Shown piece by piece: positions 27,394-38,522 of a DNA stretch of 64,000 nt. The stretch is from Ochrobactrum sp. Marseille-Q0166. Its GTDB lineage: Bacteria; Pseudomonadota; Alphaproteobacteria; Rhizobiales; Rhizobiaceae. Numbering within the stretch: position 1 is the stretch's first letter; the number at the start of each line of letters is the position of its first letter. The position numbers were made by a program, and so were the translations under genes. The stretch lies in contig NZ_JACJUO010000001.1 in assembly GCF_014397025.1 (NCBI RefSeq), positions 1,164,501 to 1,228,500 on the forward strand. The letters run 5' to 3'. A model generated the notes under the pieces. That model had not been told where the DNA came from, ran no database searches, and was given only the letters and a program-made list of their open reading frames with translations.

Positions 27394-28541
27394 TGGTAAG
27401 TCGCGTTGACCGTGGTGCTGTCGCCAATTGGTGGTGGACAATCGACCGTTACTTTCTGGCTGCATGTCTGGCCCTGATGGGGCTTGGGGTGTTGTTGTCC
27501 TTTGCGGCGAGCCCCGCGGTTGCGCAGCGCATTGGCCTTGACAGCTTTCATTTTGTGGAACGCCAGACCTTTTTTATGATCCCGGCTGTTGCCGTGATGA
27601 TCGGTGTTTCGTTCCTATCACCACGCCAGATCAGGCGCTTTGCCCTGATTCTGCTTTGCGCCTCCCTGTTTCTTATGGCGGCAGCGCTTTTCATTGGTAT
27701 CGAGATCAAGGGCGCACGCCGCTGGGTCAGCCTCGCAGGCGTCTCTATTCAGCCTTCCGAGTTCATGAAGCCGGCCTTTGTGGTCATCTGCGCATGGCTT
27801 TTCTCTGAGCGTGAGCGCGGTGGCCAGATGCCGGGTTATTTTCTGGCCATGGCACTGTTCTGCGTTACTGCAGGATTGCTGATGTTGCAGCCGGACTTCG
27901 GTCAGACCATGCTGACAACCGGCACATGGGGCGCGATGTTCTTCCTTGCTGGCCTGCCGATGTTCTGGATTTTGTGCCTCGGCGGTATCGCGGTTGTGGG
28001 TGCGTTCGGTGCCTATATGACACTTGATCACGTTGCGGGCCGTGTGAACCGCTTTTTGACCGGCGAGGGCGATACATTCCAGGTGGATGCGGGGCGTGAA
28101 GCAATTCTGCGCGGAGGCTGGTTTGGTCAAGGTCCGGGCGAAGGCACTGTCAAGCGTATCATCCCCGACAGCCATACCGACTTTATCTTTTCCGTCGCCG
28201 CCGAAGAATATGGCATCATTCTTTGCATGATCATCATGGCGCTGTTCGCTTTTATCGTCATTCGTGGACTTTCGATTGCGCTGCGTGAGCGTGATGCTTT
28301 CACGCGTCTGGCTGTTTCCGGCATCGTTATCCTGTTTGGCTTCCAGTCAATCATCAACATGGCGGTTAATCTGCATCTGATGCCTGCCAAGGGTATGACC
28401 TTGCCGTTTATTTCCTATGGGGGATCTTCGCTCGTTGCTATTGCGATCACCATGGGCATTCTGCTGGCACTGACCCGCCGTCGCCCCGAAGCGCGCATGA
28501 CGCATACGGTTGGCATGGGCGAGCGCATTCCAGTTTTGTGA
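27393..28541 (+). CDS. ftsW: Peptidoglycan glycosyltransferase FtsW (SEDS family)
   Basis: Integral membrane polymerase of 382 residues with about ten helices, a SEDS protein that polymerises lipid II at the septum with FtsI. Motifs include the [20 protein letters not shown] stretch near 108, [15 protein letters not shown] near 162, [20 protein letters not shown] near 248 and [17 protein letters not shown] near 331. The gene overlaps murD by one base and murG follows after seven bases. Confidence 0.97.
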   Translation: MVSRVDRGAVANWWWTIDRYFLAACLALMGLGVLLSFAASPAVAQRIGLDSFHFVERQTFFMIPAVAVMIGVSFLSPRQIRRFALILLCASLFLMAAALFIGIEIKGARRWVSLAGVSIQPSEFMKPAFVVICAWLFSERERGGQMPGYFLAMALFCVTAGLLMLQPDFGQTMLTTGTWGAMFFLAGLPMFWILCLGGIAVVGAFGAYMTLDHVAGRVNRFLTGEGDTFQVDAGREAILRGGWFGQGPGEGTVKRIIPDSHTDFIFSVAAEEYGIILCMIIMALFAFIVIRGLSIALRERDAFTRLAVSGIVILFGFQSIINMAVNLHLMPAKGMTLPFISYGGSSLVAIAITMGILLALTRRRPEARMTHTVGMGERIPVL

Positions 28542-28548
28542 GGGGACT

Positions 28549-29676
28549 ATGGGCAAAGGCGTAATCGTATTGGCCGCCGGGGGTACGGGTGGCCATCTGT
28601 TTCCAGCCGAGGCGCTGGCACATGAACTGAAGTCTCGTGGCTGGGATGTGCATTTGGCAACCGATGCACGCGCACAGCGTTTTGCTGGTGCGTTTGCAGA
28701 AGACCATGTGCATGTGATCCGCTCCGCGACCATTGCCGGGCGCAATCCGGTTGCGCTGGCGCGTACTTTGTGGTCGCTCTGGCAGGGCAATCTCGACAGC
28801 CGCAAACTGTTTCGTCGCTTGAAGCCGAAGCTCGTCGCCGGTTTTGGCGGCTATCCAACGCTACCGCCACTTTATGCTGCGAGCAATATGGGCATTCCCA
28901 CACTGGTACATGAGCAAAACGCTGTCATGGGGCGCGCCAATAAGGGGCTGGCCGGTCGTGTAAAAGCGATTGCTGGTGGTTTCCTTCCAGAGACAAGCGG
29001 TGCTTACGCCGACAAGATCATTACAACGGGCAATCCGGTACGCCCGCCTGTGCTTGCAGCTGCCAACACGTCGTATAAACCAGCCAAAGAGGGGCAGCGT
29101 TTTCGCCTTCTGGTATTTGGTGGCAGTCAGGGCGCGCAGTTTTTCTCAAATGCGATCCCAGAAGCGATTGCGCTTTTGCCTGAGAACGAACGCGCAAGGC
29201 TGCTGATTACACAGCAGGCGCGTAAAGAGGATGAAGCTGCCGTGCGTGCCGCATATCAGAAGCTCAAGATCCCAGCGGATGTCGCACCGTTCTTTAACGA
29301 TATGCCAGCCCGTATTGCCGACGCCCATTTTGTGATTTCGCGTTCCGGTGCTTCGACTGTTTCGGAAATTGCGGCAATTGGCCGTCCCGCCATGCTGGTT
29401 CCATTCCCACATGCGCTTGATCATGATCAGGCAGCGAATGCGGCGGCCCTTGCTGCAGCAGGGGGCTGCGATGTGGTTCGGCAGGCTGAACTCACGCCAG
29501 AACGTCTGGCCAGCATCATTCTTGCCGCGATCAATGAACCAGAAAGGCTTGAGCAACAGGCAAAAGCCGCGAAAAGCGTTGGCAAGCCTGATGCCGCGCA
29601 GTTGCTTGCCGATTTTGCAGAGGCTATTGCAGCAGGAAAATCAGTTCAGGAATTGAAAGAAGGAACTCGGCCATGA
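28549..29676 (+). CDS. murG: UDP-GlcNAc:lipid I GlcNAc transferase MurG
   Basis: GT28 enzyme of 375 residues that converts lipid I to lipid II at the inner face of the membrane. The N-terminal glycine-rich loop is [17 protein letters not shown]; others are [28 protein letters not shown] and the donor site [19 protein letters not shown] near 277. The start at 28549 is set by GAGGGG a few bases upstream; a longer reading frame overlaps ftsW but encodes no family sequence. It overlaps murC by four bases. Confidence 0.97.
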   Translation: MGKGVIVLAAGGTGGHLFPAEALAHELKSRGWDVHLATDARAQRFAGAFAEDHVHVIRSATIAGRNPVALARTLWSLWQGNLDSRKLFRRLKPKLVAGFGGYPTLPPLYAASNMGIPTLVHEQNAVMGRANKGLAGRVKAIAGGFLPETSGAYADKIITTGNPVRPPVLAAANTSYKPAKEGQRFRLLVFGGSQGAQFFSNAIPEAIALLPENERARLLITQQARKEDEAAVRAAYQKLKIPADVAPFFNDMPARIADAHFVISRSGASTVSEIAAIGRPAMLVPFPHALDHDQAANAAALAAAGGCDVVRQAELTPERLASIILAAINEPERLEQQAKAAKSVGKPDAAQLLADFAEAIAAGKSVQELKEGTRP

Positions 29677-31079
29677 AGATGCCGCTCAATATCGGGCTTG
29701 TCCATTTTATCGGGATTGGCGGCATTGGCATGAGCGGTATCGCGGAAGTGCTGCACAATCTTGGCTATAAGGTTCAGGGTTCCGATCAGTCGGACAGCGC
29801 CAATGTGCAGCGTCTGCGCGAGAAGGGCATTGAGGTTTTCGTCGGTCACAAGGCCGAGAACCTTGGCGACGCCGAAGTCATCGTCGTTTCAACCGCCATC
29901 AAGAAGACTAACCCGGAATTGGCTGCCGCTCGCGAAAAGCTTTTGCCGATTGTTCGTCGTGCTGAGATGTTGGCCGAGCTGATGCGCTTTCGTCGTGCGG
30001 TTGCCATTGGCGGCACGCATGGCAAAACCACGACCACATCAATGGTTGCGGCTCTGCTTGATGCAGGTCATCTCGACCCCACCGTCATCAATGGCGGGAT
30101 TATCAATGCTTATGGCACCAATGCCCGTATGGGTGACGGTGACTGGATGGTCGTTGAAGCCGATGAGAGCGACGGTACCTTCCTGAAATTGCCAGCCGAT
30201 ATTGCGGTTGTTACCAACATCGATCCGGAACATCTGGATCACTACGGCAATTTCGACAATGTACGCGCAGCTTTTGCGCAGTTTGTCGAGAACGTGCCGT
30301 TCTATGGTTTTGGCGTGATGTGTCTGGACCATCCTGAAGTACAGGCTCTGGTAAGCCGTATCGAAGATCGTCGCATCATCACCTATGGTCAGAACCCGCA
30401 GGCCGATGTCCGCTTCGTTAATCATCGCATGGATGGTGCTGCGAGCCTGTTTGACGTGCTCATTCGCTCCCGCAAGGGCGAAACGGTTGAGATCAAGGAT
30501 CTTCGCTTGCCAATGCCTGGCATGCACAATGTTTCGAATGCAACGGCAGCGATTGCAGTCGCAAACGAACTCGGTATTTCAGCCGACGATATTCGTCGTG
30601 GTTTGGGTGCGTTCGGTGGCGTCAAGCGTCGCTTCACTCATACCGGCTCCTGGAATGGCGTCGAAATTTTCGATGACTATGGCCATCATCCGGTCGAAAT
30701 CCGCGCTGTTCTGAAAGCTGCGCGCGAAGCAACCCAGGGTCGAGTGATCGGTATTGTTCAGCCGCATCGCTATACGCGTCTGCATAGCCTGTTTGATGAA
30801 TTTGCAGCGTGTTTTAACGATGCTGATACGGTTATAGTTACGCCAGTCTACACAGCTGGTGAAGACCCGATTGACGGCGTGAACTCGGAAGCGCTTGTTT
30901 CACGCATCAAGACTGCAGGTCATCGCGATGCACGTTATGCTACTGGTCCTGAAGCACTGGCGCCGTTGGTGGCATCTATTGCAGAGCCCGGTGATTTCGT
31001 GGTTTGCCTCGGTGCAGGCAATATCACGCAGTGGGCTTATGCGTTGCCGAAAGAACTGGCTGAGCAGGGTGCAAAGTGA
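29673..31079 (+). CDS. murC: UDP-MurNAc:L-Ala ligase
   Basis: First of the four Mur amino-acid ligases, 468 residues. The N-terminal nucleotide-binding motif is [18 protein letters not shown], the ATP loop [15 protein letters not shown] near 110, and others are [23 protein letters not shown] and [12 protein letters not shown] near 331. It adds L-alanine to UDP-MurNAc. The ATG overlaps the murG stop (ATGA); a second ATG two codons later is also possible. The stop overlaps the murB start. Confidence 0.97.
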   Translation: MKMPLNIGLVHFIGIGGIGMSGIAEVLHNLGYKVQGSDQSDSANVQRLREKGIEVFVGHKAENLGDAEVIVVSTAIKKTNPELAAAREKLLPIVRRAEMLAELMRFRRAVAIGGTHGKTTTTSMVAALLDAGHLDPTVINGGIINAYGTNARMGDGDWMVVEADESDGTFLKLPADIAVVTNIDPEHLDHYGNFDNVRAAFAQFVENVPFYGFGVMCLDHPEVQALVSRIEDRRIITYGQNPQADVRFVNHRMDGAASLFDVLIRSRKGETVEIKDLRLPMPGMHNVSNATAAIAVANELGISADDIRRGLGAFGGVKRRFTHTGSWNGVEIFDDYGHHPVEIRAVLKAAREATQGRVIGIVQPHRYTRLHSLFDEFAACFNDADTVIVTPVYTAGEDPIDGVNSEALVSRIKTAGHRDARYATGPEALAPLVASIAEPGDFVVCLGAGNITQWAYALPKELAEQGAK

Positions 31080-32041
31080 TGGAAAGCGGCGAAGCGCTTC
31101 TCAAGAAGCTTGATGGCAGGCTTTCCGGTCTTCGCGGCCGCATGATGCCGGATACTGGCATGGACAAGATTACATGGTTCCGTGCCGGTGGCCCCGCTCA
31201 GGTTCTGTTCCAGCCTGCTGATGAGGAAGATTTGTCGGCATTCTTGAAAGCTGTGCCGGAAGAAATTCCTCTTCTGGTTGTAGGTATCGGCTCCAACCTT
31301 CTGGTTCGTGATGGCGGTATTCCGGGCTTTGTTGTCCGGCTGTCGGCCAAGGGCTTTGGCGAAGTTGAGCGTGTTTCGGAAACCCGGCTCAGAGCAGGGA
31401 CTGCGACGCCGGACAAGCGTGTGGCTGCGGCAGCACTTGAGGCGGGTCTTGCTGGTTTTCACTTCTACCACGGTATCCCTGGCGGCATTGGTGGCGCGTT
31501 GCGGATGAATGCCGGTGCCAACGGTGTTGAAACGCGTGAGCGTGTTGTTGAAGTGCGTGCGCTTGATCGCAAAGGTGATATGCATATCCTGTCCAATGCG
31601 GATATGGGTTATGCCTATCGGCATTCCTCAGCGTCGCCTGATCTGATTTTCACCTCGGCTCTGTTCGAAGGTATTCCCGGTGACCGTGAAGAAATTCGCA
31701 AAGCCATGGACGAGGTGCAGAATCACCGCGAAACGGTCCAGCCTGTGCGCGAAAAAACCGGCGGCTCAACCTTCAAGAATCCTGAAGGCACATCTGCGTG
31801 GAAAGAAATCGACAAGGCTGGTTGCCGTGGTCTGCGTGTTGGTGGCGCACAGATGTCTGAGATGCATTGTAATTTCATGATCAATACCGGAAATGCGACC
31901 GGCCATGATCTTGAAACGCTCGGCGAAACTGTTCGCGCTAAAGTTTATGAGAATTCAGGTATTCGCCTTCATTGGGAGATCAAGCGGCTTGGCTTGTTCC
32001 GCGAAGGGGAAGAAGTGAAAGAATTCTTGCAAAAAGTCTAA
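31076..32041 (+). CDS. murB: UDP-N-acetylenolpyruvoylglucosamine reductase
   Basis: FAD flavoprotein of 321 residues that reduces enolpyruvyl-UDP-GlcNAc to UDP-MurNAc with NADPH. Motifs include [15 protein letters not shown] near 31, [33 protein letters not shown] near 132-150, and GSTFKNPEG near 228 with the catalytic Ser of type II MurB enzymes. The start could be GTG at 31076 (coupled GTGA) or the adjacent ATG at 31079; I recall Brucella MurB beginning MMES, which fits the GTG. A terminator follows, splitting the dcw cluster into two units. Confidence 0.96.
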   Translation: MMESGEALLKKLDGRLSGLRGRMMPDTGMDKITWFRAGGPAQVLFQPADEEDLSAFLKAVPEEIPLLVVGIGSNLLVRDGGIPGFVVRLSAKGFGEVERVSETRLRAGTATPDKRVAAAALEAGLAGFHFYHGIPGGIGGALRMNAGANGVETRERVVEVRALDRKGDMHILSNADMGYAYRHSSASPDLIFTSALFEGIPGDREEIRKAMDEVQNHRETVQPVREKTGGSTFKNPEGTSAWKEIDKAGCRGLRVGGAQMSEMHCNFMINTGNATGHDLETLGETVRAKVYENSGIRLHWEIKRLGLFREGEEVKEFLQKV

Positions 32042-32047
32042 TTTTAA

Positions 32048-32085
32048 GAAGCCCGGATTTCCCACTGAAATTCCGGGCTTTTTTG
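32048..32085 (+). terminator. Terminator after murB
   Basis: AAGCCCGGA pairs with TTCCGGGCTT around a loop rich in C and A, followed by TTTTT. It separates the rsmH-murB unit from ddlB-ftsQ-ftsA. Confidence 0.85.
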
Positions 32086-32137
32086 CGCTTAATAAGCGTT
32101 CCGCAAGTCGCTCCCCTTTTGATAGGGGCTTGCCACG

Positions 32138-32254
32138 GAATCAACTCTCTGATTCTTTATGGTTAACCGTACAGTGATTTGATTCGTCAGGGTTTTCCTG
32201 ACTTGGGTGTCTGCGGATTGTGTCGCCGGACTATCCAGATTCTATTTTTGATTC
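32138..32254. promoter_or_regulatory. ddlB-ftsQA promoter region with five GANTC sites
   Basis: Five GANTC (CcrM methylation) sites lie at 32138, 32151, 32181, 32238 and 32250, about ten times more than chance in 117 bases. The palindrome GGTTAACC, containing a CtrA-like half site TTAACC, is at 32161-32168. Together these suggest cell-cycle-timed transcription of ddlB, ftsQ and ftsA. Regulation is inferred from site content only. Confidence 0.55.
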
Positions 32255-32278
32255 GAGCGCAGGGGATGCGCAGAGGGG

Positions 32279-33226
32279 ATGACTGACATGGCTGGACAGA
32301 AGGCTGGAAAGCATGTTGCCGTTTTGATGGGTGGCTTCTCATCGGAGCGCCCGGTCAGTCTCTCGTCCGGTGCTGCCTGTGCGCAGGCCCTTGAAGAGCG
32401 CGGCTATCGCGTGACGCGCATCGATGTTGATCGCAATGTTGCGCAGGTTCTTGCTGAGCTGAAGCCTGATGTGGCGTTTAATGCATTGCATGGTCCGTTC
32501 GGCGAAGATGGTGCCATTCAGGGTGTGCTCGAATATCTCCAGATCCCGTATACCCATTCCGGTGTGCTGGCTTCAGCGCTTGCCATGGATAAGGATCGCG
32601 CCAAGAAGGTTGCGGCTGCTGCGGGTGTTGCTGTTGCGCCTTCGCGCCTGATGAACCGCTTTGAAATCGGTAACGAACATCCGATGCAGCCGCCTTATGT
32701 GGTGAAGCCGGTGCGTGAGGGGTCGAGCTTTGGCGTCGTTATCGTGCAGGAAGATCAGACCCATCCACCGCAAATCATCAGTTCGAGCGAATGGAATTAT
32801 GGGGCAGATGTTCTTGTCGAAAAATACATTGCTGGTCGCGAGTTGACCTGTGCGGTTATCGGTGATCGCGCAATGGATGTGTGTGAGATCATTCCGGTGG
32901 GGCATCAGTTCTACGATTTTGATTCAAAATACGTGCCTGGTGCATCAACTCACGTCTGTCCGGCAAAAATTTTACCAAATATTTACCAAAAAATACAAAC
33001 AATGGCCCTTACGGCGCATCGGGCAATCGGGTGTCGGGGCGTAAGCAGATCAGACTTCCGTTTCGATGACCGTTTTTCCGAAGAAGGCGAAGTTATCTGG
33101 CTGGAAGTTAACACTCAGCCAGGAATGACTCCTACATCGCTTGTACCTGATATCGCAAAGGCGGCAGGTATCTCTTTTGGTGAATTATTGAGTTGGATGG
33201 TGGAGGACGCGTCTTGTTTGCGTTGA
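32279..33226 (+). CDS. ddlB: D-alanine--D-alanine ligase
   Basis: ATP-grasp enzyme of 315 residues supplying D-Ala-D-Ala to MurF. Motifs are [17 protein letters not shown] near 14, [16 protein letters not shown] near 66, [14 protein letters not shown] near 137, [15 protein letters not shown] near 219, and the metal site [13 protein letters not shown] near 281. The ATG lies after CAGAGGGG; a second in-frame ATG three codons on is possible. It overlaps the ftsQ start by 13 bases. Confidence 0.96.
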   Translation: MTDMAGQKAGKHVAVLMGGFSSERPVSLSSGAACAQALEERGYRVTRIDVDRNVAQVLAELKPDVAFNALHGPFGEDGAIQGVLEYLQIPYTHSGVLASALAMDKDRAKKVAAAAGVAVAPSRLMNRFEIGNEHPMQPPYVVKPVREGSSFGVVIVQEDQTHPPQIISSSEWNYGADVLVEKYIAGRELTCAVIGDRAMDVCEIIPVGHQFYDFDSKYVPGASTHVCPAKILPNIYQKIQTMALTAHRAIGCRGVSRSDFRFDDRFSEEGEVIWLEVNTQPGMTPTSLVPDIAKAAGISFGELLSWMVEDASCLR

Positions 33227-34140
33227 ACGGCAGATCTCATGAATACAGGCGTTCGAGCGCGGTGCGGGATGCATCGGGTGCGGCCTTTGTTCTGCCGCGC
33301 TTTTTGCGCAAGCCGTTTCGCTTCGCCGTTCGTCTGTTTCAGGGCAATATCAACGTTCCGCGCTATGCTGGCACGATTGGTATGCTCGGCTTTCTCGGTG
33401 CAACCGGCGTTTACGGTATGGTTCTTGGTGGCCATTCAGAAAACATGGTCAAGGCGACTGCTTCGACGCTGGGGTTTGCAATTGAAGACGTGAAGGTCGT
33501 TGGTAACAACGAGACCTCCGATATTGATATTCTCGGCCAGCTTGAGCTGGATGGTGAAACATCGCTCGTTGGCTTAAGTGCTGAGGCTGCGCGTCAGGCT
33601 ATCGGCAAGCTGCCTTGGGTTGAAAGCGTCGAAGTGCGCAAAGTTTATCCCGGTACACTGCTGGTTTCTCTCCAAGAGCGCAAGGCATTCGCCGTCTGGC
33701 AGAATGGACAGGAGCTTTCGCTGATTGATTCTGCGGGTGATACCATCGTCCCCTTCCGTCCAGGTCGTTACAACGCTCTCCCGCTCGTTGTGGGTGAGGG
33801 GGCTGAAAAGCGTGTTAAGGGCTTCGTGGATGAAGTTGCTGCATATCCTGCACTGGCTGGCAAGGTTCGCGCCTATATTCGCGTGGCTGACCGTCGCTGG
33901 GATATTCTGCTGGAAAATGGCGTTCGCATCATGCTGCCGGAAAATGATCCGATGAAGGCGCTTGCCGAAGTCGAGCATCTGGATAGCGAAAAGCATCTCC
34001 TGTCTCGCGATATCACTGCGGTTGATATGCGGCTTGATGACCGTGTTACGGTACAATTGACTGCGAGCGGTATGGAGCAGCGTGAAAAGTTTCTGGCTGA
34101 TCGTAAAAAAGAACTAGCCCGCACGGGGAAGCGCGTATGA
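33214..34140 (+). CDS. ftsQ: Cell division protein FtsQ
   Basis: Bitopic division protein, 308 residues. The cytoplasmic N-terminus is Arg-rich; a membrane helix lies near 50-72 ([20 protein letters not shown]). The periplasmic POTRA domain follows ([20 protein letters not shown]), then the FtsQ domain with [22 protein letters not shown] split across it. It links early division proteins with FtsL and FtsB. The start is a TTG at 33214 with GGAGG seven bases upstream; a TTG 21 bases earlier lacks such a site. It overlaps ftsA by four bases. Confidence 0.93.
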   Translation: MFALNGRSHEYRRSSAVRDASGAAFVLPRFLRKPFRFAVRLFQGNINVPRYAGTIGMLGFLGATGVYGMVLGGHSENMVKATASTLGFAIEDVKVVGNNETSDIDILGQLELDGETSLVGLSAEAARQAIGKLPWVESVEVRKVYPGTLLVSLQERKAFAVWQNGQELSLIDSAGDTIVPFRPGRYNALPLVVGEGAEKRVKGFVDEVAAYPALAGKVRAYIRVADRRWDILLENGVRIMLPENDPMKALAEVEHLDSEKHLLSRDITAVDMRLDDRVTVQLTASGMEQREKFLADRKKELARTGKRV

Positions 34141-35459
34141 GTATTCTTGGCGGAAAAGGTTCATCTCAAGCTGGAAATGCAGGGCGCAAGGTGCGCCTGC
34201 TGACAGTTCTGGATGTGGGTTCAAGCAAGGTTTCCTGCGTCATCGCACGTTTGCGTCCGCATGAAGCTGGCGCGCTTCTTCCGGGCCGTACGCACCGCAT
34301 GGAGGTGTTGGGCATTGGCCACCAGCGTTCGCGTGGTGTGAAGTCCGGCGTCATCATCGATCTTGATGCTGCTGAACAGTCGATCCGTCTTGCGGTCGAT
34401 GCTGCCGAGCGCATGGCCGGGCTGACGGTTGATAGTCTGATCGTTAATATTTCGGCAGGTCGTCTCAAGAGCGAAACCTTCACCGCAAGCGTCAATCTCG
34501 GCGGTCATGAGGTTGAACAGACAGATATTCGCCGCGTACTGGCGGCGGGCGCAAAGCAGGCACTTGCTGCTGAACGCCACCTCGTACATTCCCTGCCCGT
34601 TGGCTATACGCTTGACGGCGAGCGCGGTATTCGCGATCCGCTTGGCATGCTGGGTGACAGCCTTGGCGTCGACATGCATGTGTTGACCGCTGATGCCGCT
34701 CCGCTTCGCAATCTGGAACTTTGCGTCAATCGCTGCCATTTGTCGGTCGAAGCAATCGTTGCGACACCCTATGCGAGCGGGCTTGCTGCTCTCGTCGGTG
34801 ATGAAGCTGAAATGGGTGCGGCCTGTATCGATATGGGCGGGGGCACGACCACGATTTCTGTCTTCTCAGAAGGCAAGTTTATTCACGCTGATGCTGTTGC
34901 CATCGGCGGCACACACGTCACGATGGATGTAGCGCGCGGCTTCTCAACCCGTATGGAAGATGCTGAACGCCTCAAGGTCATGTTTGGCTCGGCGCTGCCA
35001 AGTGCAGCTGACGACCGTGACCTCATTTCGGTCCCGCCAATTGGCGATGACGAGCGTGATGTTCCCAATCAATATCCGCGTTCAGTGCTGACGCGGATCA
35101 TCCGTGCACGTGTGGAAGAGACATTAGAACTGGTTCGCGACAGGCTGAACCAGTCGGGCCTCGGACATATCGTTGGCAAGCGCGTTGTTCTGACAGGTGG
35201 CGCAAGTCAGCTGCCGGGAATGCCAGAAGCTGCCAGACGGATTCTTGCAAGAAATGTACGAATTGGGCGTCCTCTAGGAATAGCAGGACTGCCTGAGGCG
35301 GCGAAGGGGGCGGCTTTCTCCGCGACCGTTGGTCTTCTGATCTACCCTCAGGTGGCGGGTATTGAAGAGCGGTCCGTGAAAGCAGCGTCCTCCGGTCTTA
35401 TGACTGGTACGGGCGGGCGAATTCAACGTGTCAGCCAATGGCTGAGAGAGAGTTTTTGA
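34137..35459 (+). CDS. ftsA: Cell division protein FtsA
   Basis: Actin-like ATPase of 440 residues that tethers FtsZ to the membrane. It shows the phosphate-1 motif TVLDVGSSKVSCVIARL near 23, the 1C region GHQRSRGVKSGVIIDLDAAE, the phosphate-2 motif GAACIDMGGGTTTISVF near 224 and the adenosine motif VVLTGGASQLPGM near 350. The last residues (RIQRVSQWLRESF) form an amphipathic helix for membrane binding, as known for the family. The 80-base gap to ftsZ contains a short hairpin. Confidence 0.96.
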   Translation: MSILGGKGSSQAGNAGRKVRLLTVLDVGSSKVSCVIARLRPHEAGALLPGRTHRMEVLGIGHQRSRGVKSGVIIDLDAAEQSIRLAVDAAERMAGLTVDSLIVNISAGRLKSETFTASVNLGGHEVEQTDIRRVLAAGAKQALAAERHLVHSLPVGYTLDGERGIRDPLGMLGDSLGVDMHVLTADAAPLRNLELCVNRCHLSVEAIVATPYASGLAALVGDEAEMGAACIDMGGGTTTISVFSEGKFIHADAVAIGGTHVTMDVARGFSTRMEDAERLKVMFGSALPSAADDRDLISVPPIGDDERDVPNQYPRSVLTRIIRARVEETLELVRDRLNQSGLGHIVGKRVVLTGGASQLPGMPEAARRILARNVRIGRPLGIAGLPEAAKGAAFSATVGLLIYPQVAGIEERSVKAASSGLMTGTGGRIQRVSQWLRESF

Positions 35460-35521
35460 GTACACATTGAGTGATTTGATTGCGTGATGTGGGCGTAACC
35501 ATCAGCGTAATAACCAATTAG

Positions 35522-35542
35522 CACCGCAGCGGCGAAGCGGTG
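35522..35542 (+). promoter_or_regulatory. Hairpin in the ftsZ leader
   Basis: CACCGC (35522-35527) pairs with GCGGTG (35537-35542) 25 bases before the ftsZ ATG. It could modulate ftsZ translation or mRNA stability; no direct evidence. Confidence 0.35.
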
Positions 35543-35566
35543 AGAGGCTTAAGAGGAACGAGAACC

Positions 35567-37288
35567 ATGACAATTAATCTGCAAAAGCCGGACATTACCG
35601 AGCTGAAGCCTCGCATCACCGTATTCGGTGTCGGTGGCGGCGGCGGCAACGCGGTCAACAACATGATCAATGCCGGTTTGCGCGGCGTGGATTTTGTTGT
35701 CGCCAACACTGACGCGCAGGCTTTGACCATGTCAAAGTCGGAGCGCATGATCCAGCTCGGCGCTGCGGTCACCGAAGGTCTCGGCGCTGGTTCGCAGCCG
35801 GAAGTCGGTCGTGCTGCTGCTGAAGAGTGCATTGACGAAATCGTTGATCACCTCAACGGCACACACATGTGCTTCGTTACTGCCGGCATGGGCGGCGGCA
35901 CCGGTACGGGTGCTGCTCCTGTTGTGGCACGCGCAGCACGTGAACGCGGTATCCTCACCGTTGGCGTTGTAACAAAGCCTTTCCATTTCGAAGGTGCTCG
36001 CCGCATGAAGACGGCTGAGCTTGGAATTGAAGAACTGCAGAAGAACGTCGATACGCTTATCGTCATTCCAAACCAGAACCTCTTCCGCATTGCCAACGAC
36101 AAGACCACCTTCGCCGATGCCTTCGCAATGGCTGACCAGGTGCTCTATTCGGGTGTTGCCTGCATCACCGATCTGATGGTCAAGGAAGGCCTCATCAACC
36201 TCGACTTCGCCGACGTTCGCTCGGTTATGCGCGAAATGGGCAAGGCCATGATGGGCACTGGTGAAGCTTCGGGCGAAGGCCGTGCAATGGCTGCCGCGGA
36301 AGCTGCAATTGCCAATCCGCTGCTCGACGAAACTTCGATGCGCGGCGCCAAGGGTCTCCTGATTTCGATCACGGGTGGTCGCGATATGACACTCTTCGAA
36401 GTTGATGAAGCTGCAACGCGTATCCGTGAAGAAGTTGATCCGGAAGCCAACATTATCCTCGGTGCTACCTTCGACGAAGGTCTTGAAGGTGTTATCCGTG
36501 TATCCGTTGTCGCGACCGGCATCGACAAAAAGATCGGAGACGCGGCGCCTGCGCCGCTGGAATTTCGCCAGCCGGTAAAGCCCGTCGCCCAGCAGGCAAA
36601 GCCAATGGCTCCGCATGGCGCTTTGCGTCCTCCGGTTGTTGAACAGCCGCGTCACGTTGAACAGCCTGCCCCGGTTGCTCAGTCGGTCGAGTCTGAAATA
36701 CCAGCCGCCGCTGCCGCTCCGGCCGCTTCGATTGCTCCAGAATTCCGCCCACAGAGCCGCATTTTCCAGGCTCCTGCTGCTGACAGCTTCGAACGTGCAC
36801 CTGTTGCTCGTCCCGTGGCTCCGCAGCCGCAGATGCACAGCAATCAGGCAACTGCTCAGGCAATGCAGCCGCATGCTTACCAGCAGCCACAGCAGATGCA
36901 TGCAGAACCGGCTCCCCAGCCACGTCCTGCTCCACGCATGCCAGCTGTTTCGGATTTTCCGCCAGTTGCTCAGGCTGAAATCAATGCACGCCGCGCAGCG
37001 CCACAGCAGCCTGCTCAGGAAGAACGTGGTCCAATGGGTCTGCTTTCCCGCCTGACACGTGGTCTCACTCGTCGTGAAGAAGAGCAGCCAGCAGCTCGTC
37101 TGGAACCAGCGCAGCATCGTGAACCTGCGATGCGTCAGCCGGAACAGCGCCGCCCAATGCAGCAGGATTCCTCAATCTATGCTCCACGTCGCGGCCAGCT
37201 TGATGATCAGGGTCGTCCACAGCCGCGTGCGGCTTCGGAAGAAGATCAGCTCGAAATTCCTGCGTTCCTGCGCCGTCAGTCGAACTGA
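35567..37288 (+). CDS. ftsZ: Cell division protein FtsZ
   Basis: Tubulin-like GTPase that forms the division ring, 573 residues. The conserved GTPase core covers about 1-320, with [18 protein letters not shown] near 17, the tubulin signature GGGTGTG at 109-115 and the T7 loop [11 protein letters not shown] near 211. A very long, disordered Pro/Gln/Ala/His-rich linker (about 330-555) follows, as in Rhizobiales FtsZ. The C-terminal peptide [12 protein letters not shown] binds FtsA and other partners. The start at 35567 ([16 protein letters not shown]) follows AAGAGGAACGAGAACC; an upstream in-frame start is not supported. Confidence 0.98.
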   Translation: MTINLQKPDITELKPRITVFGVGGGGGNAVNNMINAGLRGVDFVVANTDAQALTMSKSERMIQLGAAVTEGLGAGSQPEVGRAAAEECIDEIVDHLNGTHMCFVTAGMGGGTGTGAAPVVARAARERGILTVGVVTKPFHFEGARRMKTAELGIEELQKNVDTLIVIPNQNLFRIANDKTTFADAFAMADQVLYSGVACITDLMVKEGLINLDFADVRSVMREMGKAMMGTGEASGEGRAMAAAEAAIANPLLDETSMRGAKGLLISITGGRDMTLFEVDEAATRIREEVDPEANIILGATFDEGLEGVIRVSVVATGIDKKIGDAAPAPLEFRQPVKPVAQQAKPMAPHGALRPPVVEQPRHVEQPAPVAQSVESEIPAAAAAPAASIAPEFRPQSRIFQAPAADSFERAPVARPVAPQPQMHSNQATAQAMQPHAYQQPQQMHAEPAPQPRPAPRMPAVSDFPPVAQAEINARRAAPQQPAQEERGPMGLLSRLTRGLTRREEEQPAARLEPAQHREPAMRQPEQRRPMQQDSSIYAPRRGQLDDQGRPQPRAASEEDQLEIPAFLRRQSN

Positions 37289-37311
37289 TCGGCAACGAAT
37301 TTTTGAATTTA

Positions 37312-37343
37312 AAAGCCGCAGGGTAATACCTGCGGCTTTTTTG
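37312..37343 (+). terminator. Terminator of ftsZ
   Basis: AAAGCCGCAGG/CCTGCGGCTTT stem on a short GTAATA loop, followed by TTTGTTT. Confidence 0.9.
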
Positions 37344-37586
37344 TTTGTATCGTTATGTTTTGTAAGAAAGCGTGATTTTGATTGGTTCTCAGCACTTATT
37401 ATTTATAGCCGGGCGCTCATGTGTGTGAGCGGATTTCTGGGTAACGAATGCTAATTTTGCCATATTTCTTTTGTCTAGGAGGCATGAAAAGTAAGTGTTA
37501 CGTGGATTTTGACCACATGGATGTTTCAAACAGGGCGGTGACCGGACGCTGCATCGAGCTTTGATACAAAAGAGATTGGACTGGTT
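37344..37586. other. Spacer between ftsZ and lpxC
   Basis: About 240 bases. A very short ORF (37484-37564, 26 codons, MKSKCYVDFDHMD...) follows AGGAGG but with only one base of spacing, so it is not called. The lpxC promoter should be here; no obvious element was recognised. Confidence 0.45.
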
Positions 37587-38522
37587 TTGAGCGTTTATCA
37601 AAAGACAATCGGCCGTGTTTTCACATTGTCGGGTGTAGGGGTTCATGGCGGTACGGACGCGTCGATCACGTTCTCGCCTGCCGATGCCAATACGGGAATT
37701 ATTTTTCGCCGATCTGATGTCAAGAATGCACCGGACACGCGTGCTCATGCGTCAGAAATTGGCGCCACCGATCTTTGCACAGCTCTTGGTCCGCAAGAAT
37801 CTCGAATCAATACAGTCGAACATCTGATGGCCGCGATTGCCGCTCTCGGTATCGACAATCTTATTGTAGAGGTTGAAGGTCCCGAGGTTCCTATTCTTGA
37901 TGGTACTTCTGCGCGTTTTATTGATGGGTTTGATGAAGCCGGTATCGTCATTCAGGATGCCAAACGTCGTTTCATCCGCATTCTTAAAACGGTGCGTGTG
38001 GAAGCGGGCGGATCATGGGGCGAGTTTCAGCCCTATTCGGGCACCCGTTATGAAGTCGAAATCGACTTTGAGTGCCCGCTGATTGGACGTCAGAAATATG
38101 CGAATGACATCGATGAAGAGACGTTCCGCAAGGATATTTCGACCGCTCGCACTTTCGGCTTCATGAAAGACGTTGAACGATTGTGGGCGGCTGGTCTTGC
38201 ACTCGGTTCATCCCTTGATAATTCGCTTGTCATCGGTGACGATAATTCGGTGATCAATCCGGGTGGTCTGCGTTTCCAAGATGAGTTTGTGCGCCATAAG
38301 ACTCTGGATGCGGTAGGCGATCTGGCACTCGCCGGTTTGCCGTTTATCGGTCGTTTCCGGTCCTATCGTGGTGGACACAGGCTGAACGCTGAAACGGTCA
38401 AAGCACTTCTCGCGGATAAGTCGAATTACGATATCGTCGAAGCGAGTGGTGTTCTCCGGAATTCTGACAATTCAGATATGGTTGCTGTGCGCCCAAATAT
38501 TTCCGCCCCCTGGGCGCTTTAA
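37587..38522 (+). CDS. lpxC: UDP-3-O-acyl-N-acetylglucosamine deacetylase
   Basis: Zinc enzyme for the first committed step of lipid A synthesis, 311 residues. The start is a TTG (MSVYQKTIGRVFTLSGVGVH), with only a weak GGA upstream. Motifs include VHGGTDASITFSPA near 19, NTVEHLMAAIAALGIDN near 75 with the first zinc-ligand His, RTFGFMKDVERL near 189, and the second zinc cluster FVRHKTLDAVGDLAL near 234. It lies between ftsZ and bamD, the usual Rhizobiales arrangement. No feature suggests transfer. Confidence 0.96.
   Translation: MSVYQKTIGRVFTLSGVGVHGGTDASITFSPADANTGIIFRRSDVKNAPDTRAHASEIGATDLCTALGPQESRINTVEHLMAAIAALGIDNLIVEVEGPEVPILDGTSARFIDGFDEAGIVIQDAKRRFIRILKTVRVEAGGSWGEFQPYSGTRYEVEIDFECPLIGRQKYANDIDEETFRKDISTARTFGFMKDVERLWAAGLALGSSLDNSLVIGDDNSVINPGGLRFQDEFVRHKTLDAVGDLALAGLPFIGRFRSYRGGHRLNAETVKALLADKSNYDIVEASGVLRNSDNSDMVAVRPNISAPWAL

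Noticed and set aside
35732..37117. 461-codon minus-strand ORF across ftsZ
   Set aside because: Antisense to ftsZ and created by the repetitive Gln/Pro/Ala linker; no domain seen.
37484..37564. 26-codon ORF before lpxC as a leader peptide
   Set aside because: AGGAGG is present but only one base before the ATG, too close for normal initiation, and the peptide shows no regulatory pattern such as codon runs.
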